Below the pieces are notes generated by a model. The model was not told the origin of the DNA, did no database searches, and saw only the letters and a program-made list of their open reading frames with translations. The translations under genes were made by a program, and so were the position numbers. Positions 53,419 to 64,000 of a stretch of 64,000 bases of DNA are shown in pieces. Every line of letters begins with the position of its first letter. The stretch's first letter is position 1. The DNA is from Symsagittifera roscoffensis (lineage: Eukaryota > Xenacoelomorpha > Acoela > Convolutidae), in contig NC_087062.1 of assembly GCF_963678635.1 (NCBI RefSeq), positions 14,244,670 through 14,308,669 of the forward strand. The letters are read 5' to 3'.

Positions 53419-56400
53419 ACACATAAAAATTGAACTCCTAGCTTTTATAGGATGGCACTATTACATCCTAGAAAACTTGACGAAATTATGCTCAAAATTT
53501 AATTTTCATAGAATTTCAGTTTTCACTCCTGAAAGGAATATAAAACACATGTGCAATACACACACAAGTAAATGGACAAGCCAACGTATCAAGAATCTTA
53601 CTCGCAAGATTTTTTGGAGTTTTCTCCACATCAATTAAAAAAATTTTCTTAGACGCTGAAATAAGCAATTATAACAAAAGCTATCACTAAAACCAAACAC
53701 ATACGATACTCTACAAGACAATACAACTAGCAAACCTCAAACCTGCAGAACCATCATATTTACACAGTTCTTCAAATCATAGTCATTTACAAATAATATC
53801 AAAAATTTTTATGAACTCACTCTCCTTAAGATCACGCAATCACCAGAAGAACGACATGCGACAAAACCTTATTTCGCACATAGCATATCAGCCACAAAAT
53901 ACTGATGAAACATTTGAATAAAACTAGAAAAACCACATCTCAAAAAATTTTGTTCTCAGAAACAACATCTTTTTTGCCCACAATCAGCCGCCAGATTGGA
54001 TCACTGAATCGTTATCTTTGCTATCCATCCAACTTCCATCGACAACATTTTCTCGTGTCCATTTCAGTCCTCACCTCTTTTTCCCTACCCGTTTTCAGCC
54101 CTAGCTTTTCCATCTTTTCATTTAACTCACTTTTTATGCACTCTGATGACTGAATGCACACTCAAACTGTTTTGACAATTACTTTACTTTAAAAAGCTCT
54201 GCTATTGATACAACCGATGCAATTTTAGACTCCGAACCAAGCACTGCTATTTTTTCAAAATCACTTTTTGTTCCAATCCCCTTTTCCTGTAGTACTCTCC
54301 ACGTCCAACTCTTCACAAATCGGCGCTTTCCCCATTCTTTTCTCTCTGTCCAGTCATGTCCCCAATACCCCCTGCTCCACGACTGACAACCAACTTGATC
54401 ATGATCTGGATGATTTCATATACAACCAGCAACATCCTCACAACCAACAAACCACTATCCAAAACTAAACTATTCCGCTTCAACTAAAGAATCATCCACA
54501 TCAACCATTCGCAAAACCCCCAATTGCGCCTAACGCATCTTGTTGAAACGAAAGTACTCCAATAAACCGCCAAGGTAGTTACTTAACCGCCCATCATCAT
54601 CACAACTCATCCGAAGTAACCATCCTCGTCATACTAATACACCACATTTTTTAGTCAGAAAAACTCCCTTTTTTCCCCTAAAAACTTAAGTTATTACAAA
54701 AGCCCAGTCGCAACGTGAAACCTTTGTCAACGAATTTTCGCTTCTTCTCACACTTTCTAGGATATCTTTCTATAATTTATTAAACCATTGAAAATTCCAC
54801 TAAGAAGAACCACCAATGACGATGAAGTTCGTGACAGTATCATTCAACAACTCACAACAGCACTACATCTGAACCAACTTACAAACATTGGACCAACACG
54901 AACACTTAACCACTTCAATGCCCGTGATTATAATCAGTTTTTGATCACTCACTTTGACCACACATTCATCCGCTACAGGAAGGTTCCCATTATGACACAG
55001 ACACCTTAGTAAAATCCCAAGTAACCGAAAAATTCTTCAATGAAACTGACTAAATATTTGACTTTGATTTTAATAAGAAGAAGTTTCATCTTGTTATCGA
55101 CCAAACAATTCAAAACACCAAAGCCTACGAATCAAATCTTAGCAAACTTGATCTTTTTTGGCTAATTTCTCATTTCTAAGGAGCGTGACATTAACTGCTC
55201 ACGCGAAGTCATGATTAAAACCAAACATACACACAACCACACACACAATTGATTCATCCAACGTCCTTTTTTCATAACTCACCATCCTCAAACCCCAATC
55301 ACCGCTAAACAATCACAAAAAATTTACCTCCTCCTGATTTCTTAACTTCACATTTTGCATTAAATCAACTAACTTTCACAGCAACCTCCGAAACTGTGAT
55401 CTCGTCCGCCAAACGTGTTTAATTTTCCGCTCATGAATAACTCATCTCTTGAAGACTCGCGCTCCATTATCATCCACCATCAGTATATCCAACCTCTTCA
55501 AATACCCTTTTAGAATTTATTTATAACTTTGAACTTAATCGCAAATTGTAAAATGTAATAGAAAATACTAACCACAAATAATTTGCCGTAACTGAAGAAG
55601 GTTAAATCATTCGAATTCCTCTGGCCACTTTTACGTACTAAAAAAGCTATTCGAATGATTACAAAACTTTCAACGCACTTACAAACTAATTTTATCAATG
55701 GAATTTTTTCGGAACCCGACCCGCAGTATGCACGAAATTTTAAACCTCACTACTAAAAATCCAATATATTACTATCAAATATTAAGAAGTGTCTCAGCAT
55801 TTCCTTTTAGATTTCACCACTATTTCCTCTGAAAACAATATATAAAATTTAAAAAAAAGTTTTGTAATAAATTTTTTACTTAATAATTTTTACTTAAAAG
55901 TGCTAACCGTTGGTTGTAAGTTTATAAAGAGCAATAAAACGCATATGCTCTCTTGAATTAATACAATTATTCTGTTGTGATTATTTCCTATAAGAAGTTT
56001 TGATTTATCAATGTGTATTAAACTAAGATTTAACCAATCTTTTTATGTCTGCTATAAATCGTTATTTTTCACATTAATCGTTTGAATCGCCAATATTTCA
56101 CGCCATTTTTCCACACAATTCAACGTTATTCGCCACTCTAGTATTTGAGATATGAATGAGTTTCTAGTTTGACAAAGTAACTGATAACATTTTTCACTTG
56201 CTTTTACGCGTTTCAAACTTTCCATTAACCCGGTTCGACGGAAATAAAGCTAAGCTTAACTAACCAGCGTAACTTGTTAACAGCATGATACCGACCACAT
56301 ATACAGGAAAATCTAATGGTAACCATACCAGACTAAAATTATATTTGAACTTTGATTTAAAACTTTAATTAGACCACATGAAAACACCTGCTAAAAAATG

Positions 56401-56640
56401 AAAGACAGATTAGACAAAAATATATACTCTGCTCAAAGAGACAGTAAAAATTATAGCTCGAACTGGCCTCACTCACCAGCAAAGGACGTCCTGAGCATGC
56501 TCTATAGCCTGCCTCATCCACCGCGCTACATCCGCACTTAAGATATAACCCTCACAAAGTTTGGCGAGAGTAGCTCTAGTGTAAGAAACTCTTTGAAATA
56601 ACAGATCGAATAAAAACGCTTTTGCGAAAATATTTAACAA
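53419..56640. repeat. Complex repeat unit 4 (about 3.2 kb)
   Basis: This unit is nearly as complete as unit 1. Its 3' part (55835-56100) is almost identical to 48835-49100, including ACCGTTGGTTGTAAGTTTAT, while the middle is more diverged. The coding-like block here gives the longest uninterrupted frame (54788-55009, 73 codons, containing DEVRDSIIQQLTTALHLNQL) before a stop. It ends in the tRNA-like module. The order and overall length match unit 1. Confidence 0.6.
56455..56635 (-). repeat. tRNA-like SINE module at the end of unit 4
   Basis: Third copy of the module, with more substitutions (CTCACTCACCAGCAAAGGAC, CCTCATCCACCGCGC). It closes the array, and the following DNA is not repeat-related except for a short match (GACAAATTTGTAACAGTAAT near 58318) to the unit junctions. 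Confidence 0.4.
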
Positions 56641-57768
56641 AGATCATAACTAACTGAAACTAGTAACAAGGATAACTGAAGTTGTTAGTAAAGTGCATAT
56701 ATGTATAATATACTGTAAAAAGTTTCTCAGAGCAAAAAAAAACGAGCAGGAAAAGGGACATTTAAACTCGACGAGATTCCGACTCTGGATTGGCAAACAT
56801 ATTGGTTCTGCTTGCCGCAGTCAAAACCCTCACAAGAAATAAAATATAGAGCCAATATTGCAACATTGAACAAGAATCATTCGATTTTGAACTCAGAAAT
56901 AAGGATAGTCTGGCCTCCTTATTACCCGGTACACCAAGTTTTTCAACCAGTACACCTTAAGGTAGTCTCGCTTTACTTAACGAAAATGACACATCAGTAT
57001 GTCAGTCTGCAACCGTGACACGATTTCTCAATTCATTTAAAAAATACGCAACTTTTTCCTTCTTCACCAGCAATTACATCTTGTCTTTCTCCACGAAAAC
57101 AACTATTTCACAAAACGAGCAATTATTTTTTTTCTCTCTTCACTCTTTGCAAAGAATCTACTTAAAGAAGAAATAGAAAAATTTCTCCATCCATTCATTC
57201 AAACAAATTTAAAATTTAAAAAGTTCCTAATCCCCGGATGTGTGGAACCAATTCAAAACAAATATTTAAATTATCAAATTTTATCACTGTAGCATACTTA
57301 GAACTAACCAATCTTGATCCATGACTAAAACTTACAATAATTTGTAACGTTGAAATTATTAATGGTTTCCGCCAGTGAAGAATAAATTTAACCTAGCAAA
57401 CTCTTCCTCGACTTTATTTTTGCAACAATACCAGTATATACTATATCTTTTGAGACTGGGAAATATAAGAGTAAGATTAGGGTTGGTATTAGAGTTAGAA
57501 GTTGCATGAATCTTTCCTTCGAAAATAGGATAGCGTGACGAACAGACGGTGTAACTTATCCGGAATTACTCTATGAGAAAGCAACCCCGGACTTGAACTC
57601 AAAAACTGAAAAAAAAACGCTCAGTCATCGATGAAATATCGTTTTTTGATTTTTTACTCATTCAGCAAAAATAACCTAGGAGAGATCAACATGATTTGTT
57701 TATACATTTTTTTGGCTGTGCCCGACATATTTCGACTTTGAGCACGGCTGGGTTTCGACACTAACTTT
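56641..57768. other. AT-rich intergenic DNA
   Basis: No recognisable gene. A B-box-like GAGTTCAAGTCCGGGG on the minus strand (about 57585-57600) may be the relic of another tRNA-derived repeat; no matching A box is evident. Confidence 0.3.
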
Positions 57769-57940
57769 AACTATAATAATCATAATCATAATCATAATAA
57801 TAATCATAATAATCATCATAATAATCATCATAATAATCATAATAATAACAATCATAGTAATAATCATAATAATAGTTATAATAATAAAACAATAACAATC
57901 ACAATAATAATATAATAAAAATAATAATAATAATACTAAT
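57769..57940. repeat. ATAATAATC/ATAATC microsatellite
   Basis: About 170 bases of irregular AATAAT/CATAAT trinucleotide-based repeat (ATAATCATAATCATAATC, ATAATCATCATAATAATC), changing to AAT-rich text at the right end. A simple sequence repeat with no coding meaning. Confidence 0.9.
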
Positions 57941-60359
57941 GGGTTTCTCCAATAAATGATAGGACTTATAAGGCTCTCGGACGTTTTAGTTTTCTAGTCT
58001 GTTTCGTATTATATCCAATAAGGTCCAAGTTTGTATGTTGTAGTAGTCGTAACAAGATATAAAGTTATTAGATATTCGATGAAGATATTCGATCAAAACT
58101 GAAGTCAAACACCTCAATCCTGGCAGTCGCAGACCTTGATCCGGACATTATTGGTAAAGATAAGCCTCATACACAGAAGACTGCACATGAAAACACTTAC
58201 TGCAGTACTGAGATCATTAACAAAAATTTTCAACAGATACGTAGAGCAAGAATTTCAACACCAGAAAAAATTTTTCAACCAGTACACCAAATAAACTCAG
58301 CAAAATTTAACTTGAAAGACAAATTTGTAACAGTAATTGATAATCAAATTGGCAAGGTTGAATACAAAGGCAATCACTTGTAGCGTCTAAGCTCGCTCAT
58401 TGGTGCATAATAAAATTGACTGTCCACTTTCATTTCTGGTTGCATAACTGTTTTCTAGCCTCTTGTTGATTTTATCTTACCACATTCAGCTATCGTGTTA
58501 TTTTTGTTCCGGAATTTTGATAATGGGGAGCAATTAAATTATGGGTGTGTTTAAATTTTTTCTTATTTTTTGTTTTAGTTTTTCTTTTTTTTTGCTTTCC
58601 ACGCAATATCAGCTGCCACAAATAATCATCAGGGAGAGTTGAGTGATATATGTTTTTAGAGCCTTTCAGTCCTGATTCGAGAAACATTAGAAAATTCAAA
58701 TACAATTTTTGGTTTGTTGAGTATTTAACGCCTTTTTGGAAACAAAAACGTCAAAAGCTCCAAAAAACTGCCAAAATAATCGTAAGAATTTCCCATTTTC
58801 TATTTTTTACGATGACAGTCAAATATACCTAAGCTTTAGTTTTCTGTACGGATCCTTTTATAACACCACGCAGAACACACTACTGCAGTTGAAAAAACTT
58901 TTTTGTTGTGTTTATTTAAGGCTATGGTCGGAACATTTCGTGCTACTTGCACAATAAACGGCTATCTATGTTATAATTGCCTTTGGCGAAATTATGCAAT
59001 TTTTCGAGACAAAAGGTGCAGACCAAAAAAGCTATGCTCTTTGGCGCTTGCTTTTATTTCCAACATAGACTGATTTTATAATTTTGACAACCAAAAACGG
59101 TAATAAAGCTTTTAGTTTGAGAAACTTCCAGCAACATTGAAAACTAAATCAAATTGAATAGATTTTGCCTGTGAATGAAAACCTATGATTTTTAAAAATT
59201 ATGAAACAACGTGCCTCGATTTCTTATATCAGGAAAGTCATCTAATAAAATTATCTCTTTTAAAAGCTCACCACAGAAACTATTGAAAGAAAAGAAAAAC
59301 AGATTCACAGAGTTGGAAATTAGAGCAATTTTATGAAAACTTTTTTTTAATGCAAGCTACAGTCATTAGTCAAGTTTTATGTATTCTGCCTTACTCATTG
59401 GTCAAACTAAAGGACCAGCCGTTCATTGTCCTTCTAGAGTAACTACAAATTTATGAAATTTTTTATGCTAAAAAAATTTGTTTGTTTTAGCGTAATGTAG
59501 CCAGGTGATTAACTTGGCGGAAATTTCTTGCACACTCTGAAAAAAAATGAAGCTCATCTTGAAGGAGAATTAAGTTTTCTGATAACTTGGCTGCAACCAA
59601 AGTCTAGAAAATTGGCCAAAGTCTTTTAGTGACATTGGTATTCCGAAAAAAAACTATCCAAGAAAACAAAAGGGTAACACAGTTGTCTTTTCAGGTGGCC
59701 TTTTAACAAGGTAGCAGGAGGCAAGCAGTTGTTCTAGACACAGTCAACTTCAATTCATGTTTAAACATTTTTTTTCGAGTTTGAATAAGTCTTACTTGAA
59801 ACTTTCACAGATTTACAGAGAATTGAAACGGTCTGGGAAGGTACCGGAAGTATCAGGAGATGAACATATTAAAAGGAAAAGCAAAAACTAAGACAAATGA
59901 GTTGTTCAGATTTGACAGTGAGTGATAAAATTTCTTGCACTGCAGTTTTGGAAGGATCAAATAAAGATAAAAACCCAAAAAAAACATTCAAATTATTGGT
60001 AGTGGAAAGAATGCAGAGAATCACATAAAACCAGGTGTTTTTGAACTGCATTTATGAAGACTCGCAATGTCGAAAAATATCCCTTCGAAATTCTTTCTCA
60101 CGGGTAAAAATAGAAGAAGGAGCCGAACTAATCAAAACTTGAGTTCAAAATGAACAAGAAATCTGTTTCCGAGGGAAAAAAATTGAGAAAGATCACAGCA
60201 AAATCAAAAAGGATGCAATCAATGTGCGTCGATGGAGCATTGGAAGCGGGATTGCAAACAACAGTATGAAATAACGGGACAAAAAAGAGGATATCTGGCA
60301 AGAGGGAGACATAACTATTTTAAAGGAAACTATGGAAGACGACACAATCAAAATATTCA
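57941..60359. other. AT-rich intergenic DNA
   Basis: About 2.4 kb with only short open frames of random composition. A 50-base fragment near 58312-58360 matches the unit junctions of the 46-57 kb array. I see no other feature. Confidence 0.35.
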
Positions 60360-60621
60360 GTCGATGTGTCAAAAGGAAGAGTAACTTGGAAATATTTCAT
60401 CCAGAAAAAAAATGAAAACAAAAAAAAAGAAATGGAAACTTCACTACGTTACTTCATGAGAGATGGAAAAACACAAGAGCAAAGCAAGAAGAGATCGTGC
60501 ACATTGGTTACCGAGTCTTGTATATATGTTCATGGCCTACAAGCGGTACAAGCGGATACGCACACACCACGGTTGTGCGGCAGAACATGGATAGGGCATC
60601 GGAGAAGAAAAATCGAAAGAG

Positions 60622-60951
60622 ATGGCAACATCCAAGTCACAACCTCCCGGTGGACAACAGAGCGGCCAGGTCCTAGCCAACCCAAGCATCTCTCGTACAT
60701 ATCAGACGCTGAGAAACTTCCGACTTCCATACACCTATTTGGCAGTTTGGCAGTACGGGTTTTTGTCTGGCAGGTCAGGGAAACCAGCATACCTGATCTG
60801 CGCGCTGATAAAAGCTGGAGATGTTGAGCTATATCCAGGTCCGATCAGCCTCTGCGGACAAGGCAACAAAAAAAGGGGTCTAGGACAACAAGCCGATGGG
60901 ACTTCAAGCCGAAGGGACTTCAAGCCGAAGGGACTTCAGGCCGATAATTAA
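60622..60951 (+). pseudogene. LINE ORF N-terminal fragment with 2A-like motif
   Basis: The frame holds ALIKAGDVELYPGP, close to the 2A ribosome-skipping consensus D(V/I)ExNPGP, with Tyr replacing Asn. 2A motifs at this position are known in non-LTR retrotransposons of several invertebrates, where they separate an N-terminal peptide from the enzyme. Before it, the frame is hydrophobic and aromatic-rich; after it comes LCGQGNKK, the first half of the zinc finger, interrupted by the MITE. The Asn to Tyr change and the insertion suggest loss of function. The in-frame tail after 60876 is MITE-derived. Confidence 0.55.
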
Positions 60952-61342
60952 ACTTTACAAGCACCTCAAATCAATATTTTTTTATCTGTAAGACGTTGCT
61001 TTTCAAAATCTTACGCTAGTTTAGTCCAGCGTTTTTTATGACAATGAATCACTTAGGATTGCATCCGTTAATAATATCTGCCGGTTTTTGAAAGGCATAA
61101 ATTATAAACAAGAAATTTGCCTTCAACCGTGTTTTATTGTTCAACTTTCCTTAGCATCATTTGGAGGTTTTAATCTTTATGAAAACGCTAATAAATACCG
61201 ACTAAAGATCATGAAAATGAGAAAATCTTCAGAAAAGTGTTCAAATTAATCTTATTTCATGACTTAATGAGAAAATTTTCGGCTTGAAGTCCCTAATTTT
61301 ACGATTCGGCTTGAAGTCCCGTCGGCTTGATGTCCGGCACCC
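60876..61342. mobile_element. Small inverted-repeat transposon (MITE) with subterminal 16-bp repeats
   Basis: The left end GGGTCTAGGACAACAAGCCG matches the reverse complement of the right end (GGGTGCCGGACATCAAGCCG), and both continue into copies of GGGACTTCAAGCCGAA (three near 60898-60950, two inverted near 61270-61315). The interior is AT-rich and non-coding. Both borders lie in A-runs, so the target duplication cannot be delimited. It splits the zinc-finger-coding sequence of the LINE. Confidence 0.7.
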
Positions 61343-61510
61343 AAAAAAAAGACCTCGAATATCATCCAATGCACATGGTGCAGCAAATGGATCCACCAAA
61401 AATGCAGTGGGCTAACAACAAAGGATATTAGGGACCTCAGCCAACTGAACAGATATGCTTACGAATGCAAGGATTACCGCGTTTTATCCGCCGGTGTCAA
61501 CCTCGCACAG
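61343..61510 (+). pseudogene. PHD-like zinc finger of the LINE
   Basis: In one frame the text IIQCTWCSKWIHQKCSGL continues to LSQLNRYAYECKDYRVLSAG, a C-x2-C...H-x2-C...Y-x-C arrangement typical of the PHD-like fingers found at LINE ORF2 N-termini. The first Cys pair would lie before the MITE (LCGQGNKK). A stop (TGA) follows at 61516. Confidence 0.5.
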
Positions 61511-61948
61511 GAGTGAGAAGAGGCTATGACGAATGGGAAAAAAAACCCACCCCCGCCTGGGATCCTCAAACGACAACGGATACAGAGAGAAGAAAATGCG
61601 AAAAACCGAGGGCCGCCCAAAAAAGAGGACCAAAATCCAGCTGTGGCAACCTACAACAGGAGAGAAATAGCCGGAAAACTAGGCCCAAAACGGCTTGCGT
61701 CGATCCAACGCAAGATCCTGTTTCTTCTCACAAAAAAAAGACTAGAAGAGGGAAACAAAGAAGGCCTGAAGAGGTTCACAAAAAAACCGCAGGCTAAAAC
61801 GCAGGGCTCGCAAAGCAAAAGCTCCCAAAGCCACCAAAGAGAAATTAGCATAAAAAATTGAATCTACCAGGCGTTTCAGTGCGAGGGAAAACAGTGCAAG
61901 TCTAGAGACCGATGAATAAAAAATACTAAAAACTCCTGGGATGTTGTA

Positions 61949-62365
61949 ATGATTTCCAAAATTCGATCAGAAATACTTGGCGTCATTTTGCTTGGAAAAG
62001 GAAACAAACAAATTGACTCTATACACTCCGAAAAATGTGGCATCAAGCTTACCGGCTTGGCTCTGCCACAATGGCGTGAAGGAAATCAAAGAAAAAGTTT
62101 GCTGAGCGTATCAGTCAAGATAAACAAGCGTTTTCTCATCGCTGTGTATCAACCTCTTCAGTCCAACGGTCCGGAAAACAAAGACAAAAACCGCCATGAC
62201 CTGGGAAATGAAACTGCCAAGTTCACTATGGAAGAAATACTTATAATAAGGGGAGATCATAACGCACATATTGGTAGAGGGTTGAATGAAACGGGTGCAA
62301 CCGGTGGTTTCGGAATGAGAAGACCAACCAACCAAGCTGGAGAAGATCTTACCTTCAGGTGCTAA
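61949..62365 (+). pseudogene. LINE endonuclease domain remnant
   Basis: A frame of 138 codons carries GHxxxHIGRG-type text (IRGDHNAHIGRGLNE) and GGFGMRRPTNQAGEDLTF, which correspond to the GDFNAHxG and downstream blocks of APE-type LINE endonucleases. The first Asp-Phe-Asn is changed to Asp-His-Asn. The N-terminal catalytic Asn/Glu blocks are not clear, and the C-terminal SDH block appears in another frame (LSDH near 62484). It is inactive as it stands. Confidence 0.55.
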
Positions 62366-63025
62366 ATGCATGGGCTGTAAAGGCTGCAAAATGAAAAATA
62401 GAGGAACATGGACGGATTCATTATGAAGTCAACACAACGCCACAAGTTCATAGAAGACATGGCAATGATCCAAAACATGACCCTATCGGACCATTAACCC
62501 ATAGCTTCAAAATTCACCAACAAAAGTGACCCCAAAAAGAGACAAACATCCAAGTTACTTCGCATTAATTGGTGAGCCTTTCATTTACCGCGAAGGTCCC
62601 GAGAGTTCAATGACAAAAAAAACGGCGATTGAGGATTGACATTGGGAAAAAATGCAAAGACTTGGTTTGAAAAAGCCACAGAAATTTGTGAGACAACCCA
62701 ACGTCAAACAGCAAATCCATGGACAATAGGTCAGGAGCACAACTCCGAGGTCTTGCATAGCACAAAATCGAGGCTGGTTATTAAACAAATAACTTATCAC
62801 AAAGAGGAGGAAATGTCAAACCCGTAAAAGCAGATCTCAAAATAGCCAGAAAAGCCGTGAAAAATGAACTAAAACGCCTTGAGAAACAAGGGTGCGAAAC
62901 TATCATTAACCAGTGCAAAGACGCAGCCAAAAAAATTACATGGGCACCATATATAAGACACTGCAAAAACTGAGATCAATAGATTGCAAGCCCAATTCCG
63001 GTACGACATTAATGGGAGATGAGTT

Positions 63026-63169
63026 TAACGAGCACATTTAAGAGGTCTTATACGATCGGTTTTAAGTAAGTCCGGCGGCCCTTAAGGCAGCAGTGGCTAA
63101 CGAGCACATTTAAGAGGTCTTATACGATCGGTTTTAAGTAAGTCCGGCGGCCCTTAAGGCAGCAGTGGC
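63026..63169 (+). repeat. Perfect 72-bp tandem duplication in the LINE
   Basis: Two identical, directly adjacent 72-bp copies (63026-63097 and 63098-63169) lie in the region between endonuclease and RT. The length is a multiple of three. Perfect identity inside an otherwise decayed element means that the duplication is recent, or that the assembly has an artefact here. Confidence 0.9.
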
Positions 63170-63239
63170 GGGTGTGGAAGATCTAACAGGATCGGTTGCC
63201 CCAATGTCGGAGAACCGCAAATTAAGATTTCCTCCAACC

Positions 63240-64000
63240 CCTCATCAGATTAATGAACGCATTGAGGCTGTAAAAGAGTCCGCACCAGGCAAAAATGGGG
63301 TTCGAAAATGCTTCAATAAAAAGCCTGTTACGTTTTAAGGCGAAGAGTTATACGTCTTGTCCAATATATGTTTTTTCAGAGGGCAGACAAAATGAAATCC
63401 ATCAACCAAAACTGAAAAAAAATAGTGCCCGGTTCAAAAAGGGGGACAAGAAGGACATAAATAACTGCAGAGGGGTAAGTCAGCACACTAAGGCTAGCCG
63501 CATACTAGCACGCCTCCTTACCGACCGCTTAAAGGCTTGGGCCGAAACACTTGGTCTCGTAAATGAAAACCAAAATGGGTTTAGATCAAGCAGATTCACC
63601 GCAGACGCAACGCAGATCAAAACCTAGATTCAAGAGGACACTGACACTTTGATTAAAGGGGAGGAGAAACAGGGAAGAAAAAAGAGGACCCATAAGGTCG
63701 ATTGCTGGACCTCCGTAAAGCATACATGCACCAGAGTTATCAAAAAGGCACTGTGGGAAATAATACGCCGCTATGATATCGAAGGAGCTTTCTTATCAAA
63801 TCTCATGGACCTCCACGAATCAACTACATACTGCGCGAAATCAAGAGACGGAGATGCAAGAATCGCAGCCAGTAAGAAGTTGCTAGACTTCGCTTTGTCT
63901 CTTTAAGTTTTTCCACCAAGTTGTATCGCGGCTTATGGAAAAATACCAACAAGAAACAGTCGAAAGGAACAACATGTCAGTAGAAATGGAATGGAAATGG
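63240..64000 (+). pseudogene. LINE reverse transcriptase domain remnant
   Basis: Successive conserved RT words in different frames: a degraded APGKNGV start (63285-63300), KKGDKKDINNCRGVSQHTKA (63435-63500), SRILARLLTDRLKAW, LVNENQNGFRSSRFTADATQ (63555-63615), GAFLSNLMDLHESTTY (63784-63831) and FFHQVV (63908). The YxDD region lies past the window. Frameshifts and stops (for example at 63626) make it non-functional. Confidence 0.65.

Larger units (their letters stand above)
60360..64000 (+). mobile_element. Degenerate non-LTR retrotransposon (LINE), running off the window
   Basis: Ordered parts on the plus strand: a 2A-like motif (about 60815-60846), a PHD-like finger (about 61362-61430, after an inserted MITE), a Lys/Pro-rich linker (61520-61860), an endonuclease/exonuclease/phosphatase domain with RGDHNAHIGRG and GGFGMRRPTNQAGEDL (62250-62360), and reverse transcriptase with NNCRGVSQHTKASRILARLL (63453-63515), NENQNGF and LHESTTY. 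Several frames are needed to follow it, and stop codons are frequent, so the copy is dead. The RT continues beyond the window end. The RT resembles a LINE group common in invertebrate genomes; I do not assign the clade. Confidence 0.75.

Overview
This window is animal (metazoan) genomic DNA and not prokaryotic. The three recognisable host genes are interrupted by GT-AG introns or sit in long AT-rich flanks. They are a band 4.1-type FERM protein, a GTSF1-like CHHC zinc-finger protein and the spliceosomal Sm-D3 protein. The repeat content (a LINE with a 2A-like motif, a decayed reverse transcriptase of a type I associate with cnidarians and other marine invertebrates, tRNA-derived SINE-like copies) suggests an invertebrate. 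I cannot name the species. All three host genes lie on the minus strand.

Layout. 1-17358: a small terminal-inverted-repeat element (52-976), then the FERM gene (2552-9164, three coding exons), the GTSF1-like gene (12225-15745, three coding exons) and SmD3 (16322-16744), with SINE-like copies, a divergent tandem repeat and one orphan coding-looking exon in introns and spacers. 17359-41905: a giant, young-looking Ty3/gypsy LTR retroelement of about 24.5 kb, coded on the minus strand. 43000-45610: a decayed reverse transcriptase gene. 46245-56640: four head-to-tail copies of a complex repeat. 57769-57940: a microsatellite. 60360-64000: a degenerate non-LTR retrotransposon (2A-like motif, PHD-like finger, endonuclease, reverse transcriptase) split by a small inverted-repeat transposon.

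The giant LTR element is the most interesting object. In its own 5' to 3' direction (right to left here) it has an LTR, a candidate tRNA-primed binding site, a leader of about 3 kb studded with ACCCCTCCGGATT-type motifs, two small overlapping leader ORFs and one intact gag-protease-RT-RNase H-integrase frame of up to 2826 codons. A macro-domain (ADP-ribose-binding fold) ORF overlaps the end of pol. After it comes a second reading frame of about 2,939 codons with two SGNH-hydrolase-like domains and three in-frame stop codons, then a 3' untranslated stretch, a polypurine tract and the second LTR. The polypurine-type motif recurs four times inside the element, in two different reading frames.

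The pol enzymes would copy and insert the element. The macro and SGNH proteins are accessory functions that standard gypsy elements lack, and I saw no envelope-like signal or membrane segments. Domain calls rest on reading motifs by eye. Copy numbers, identities and residue positions are approximate unless coordinates are given.
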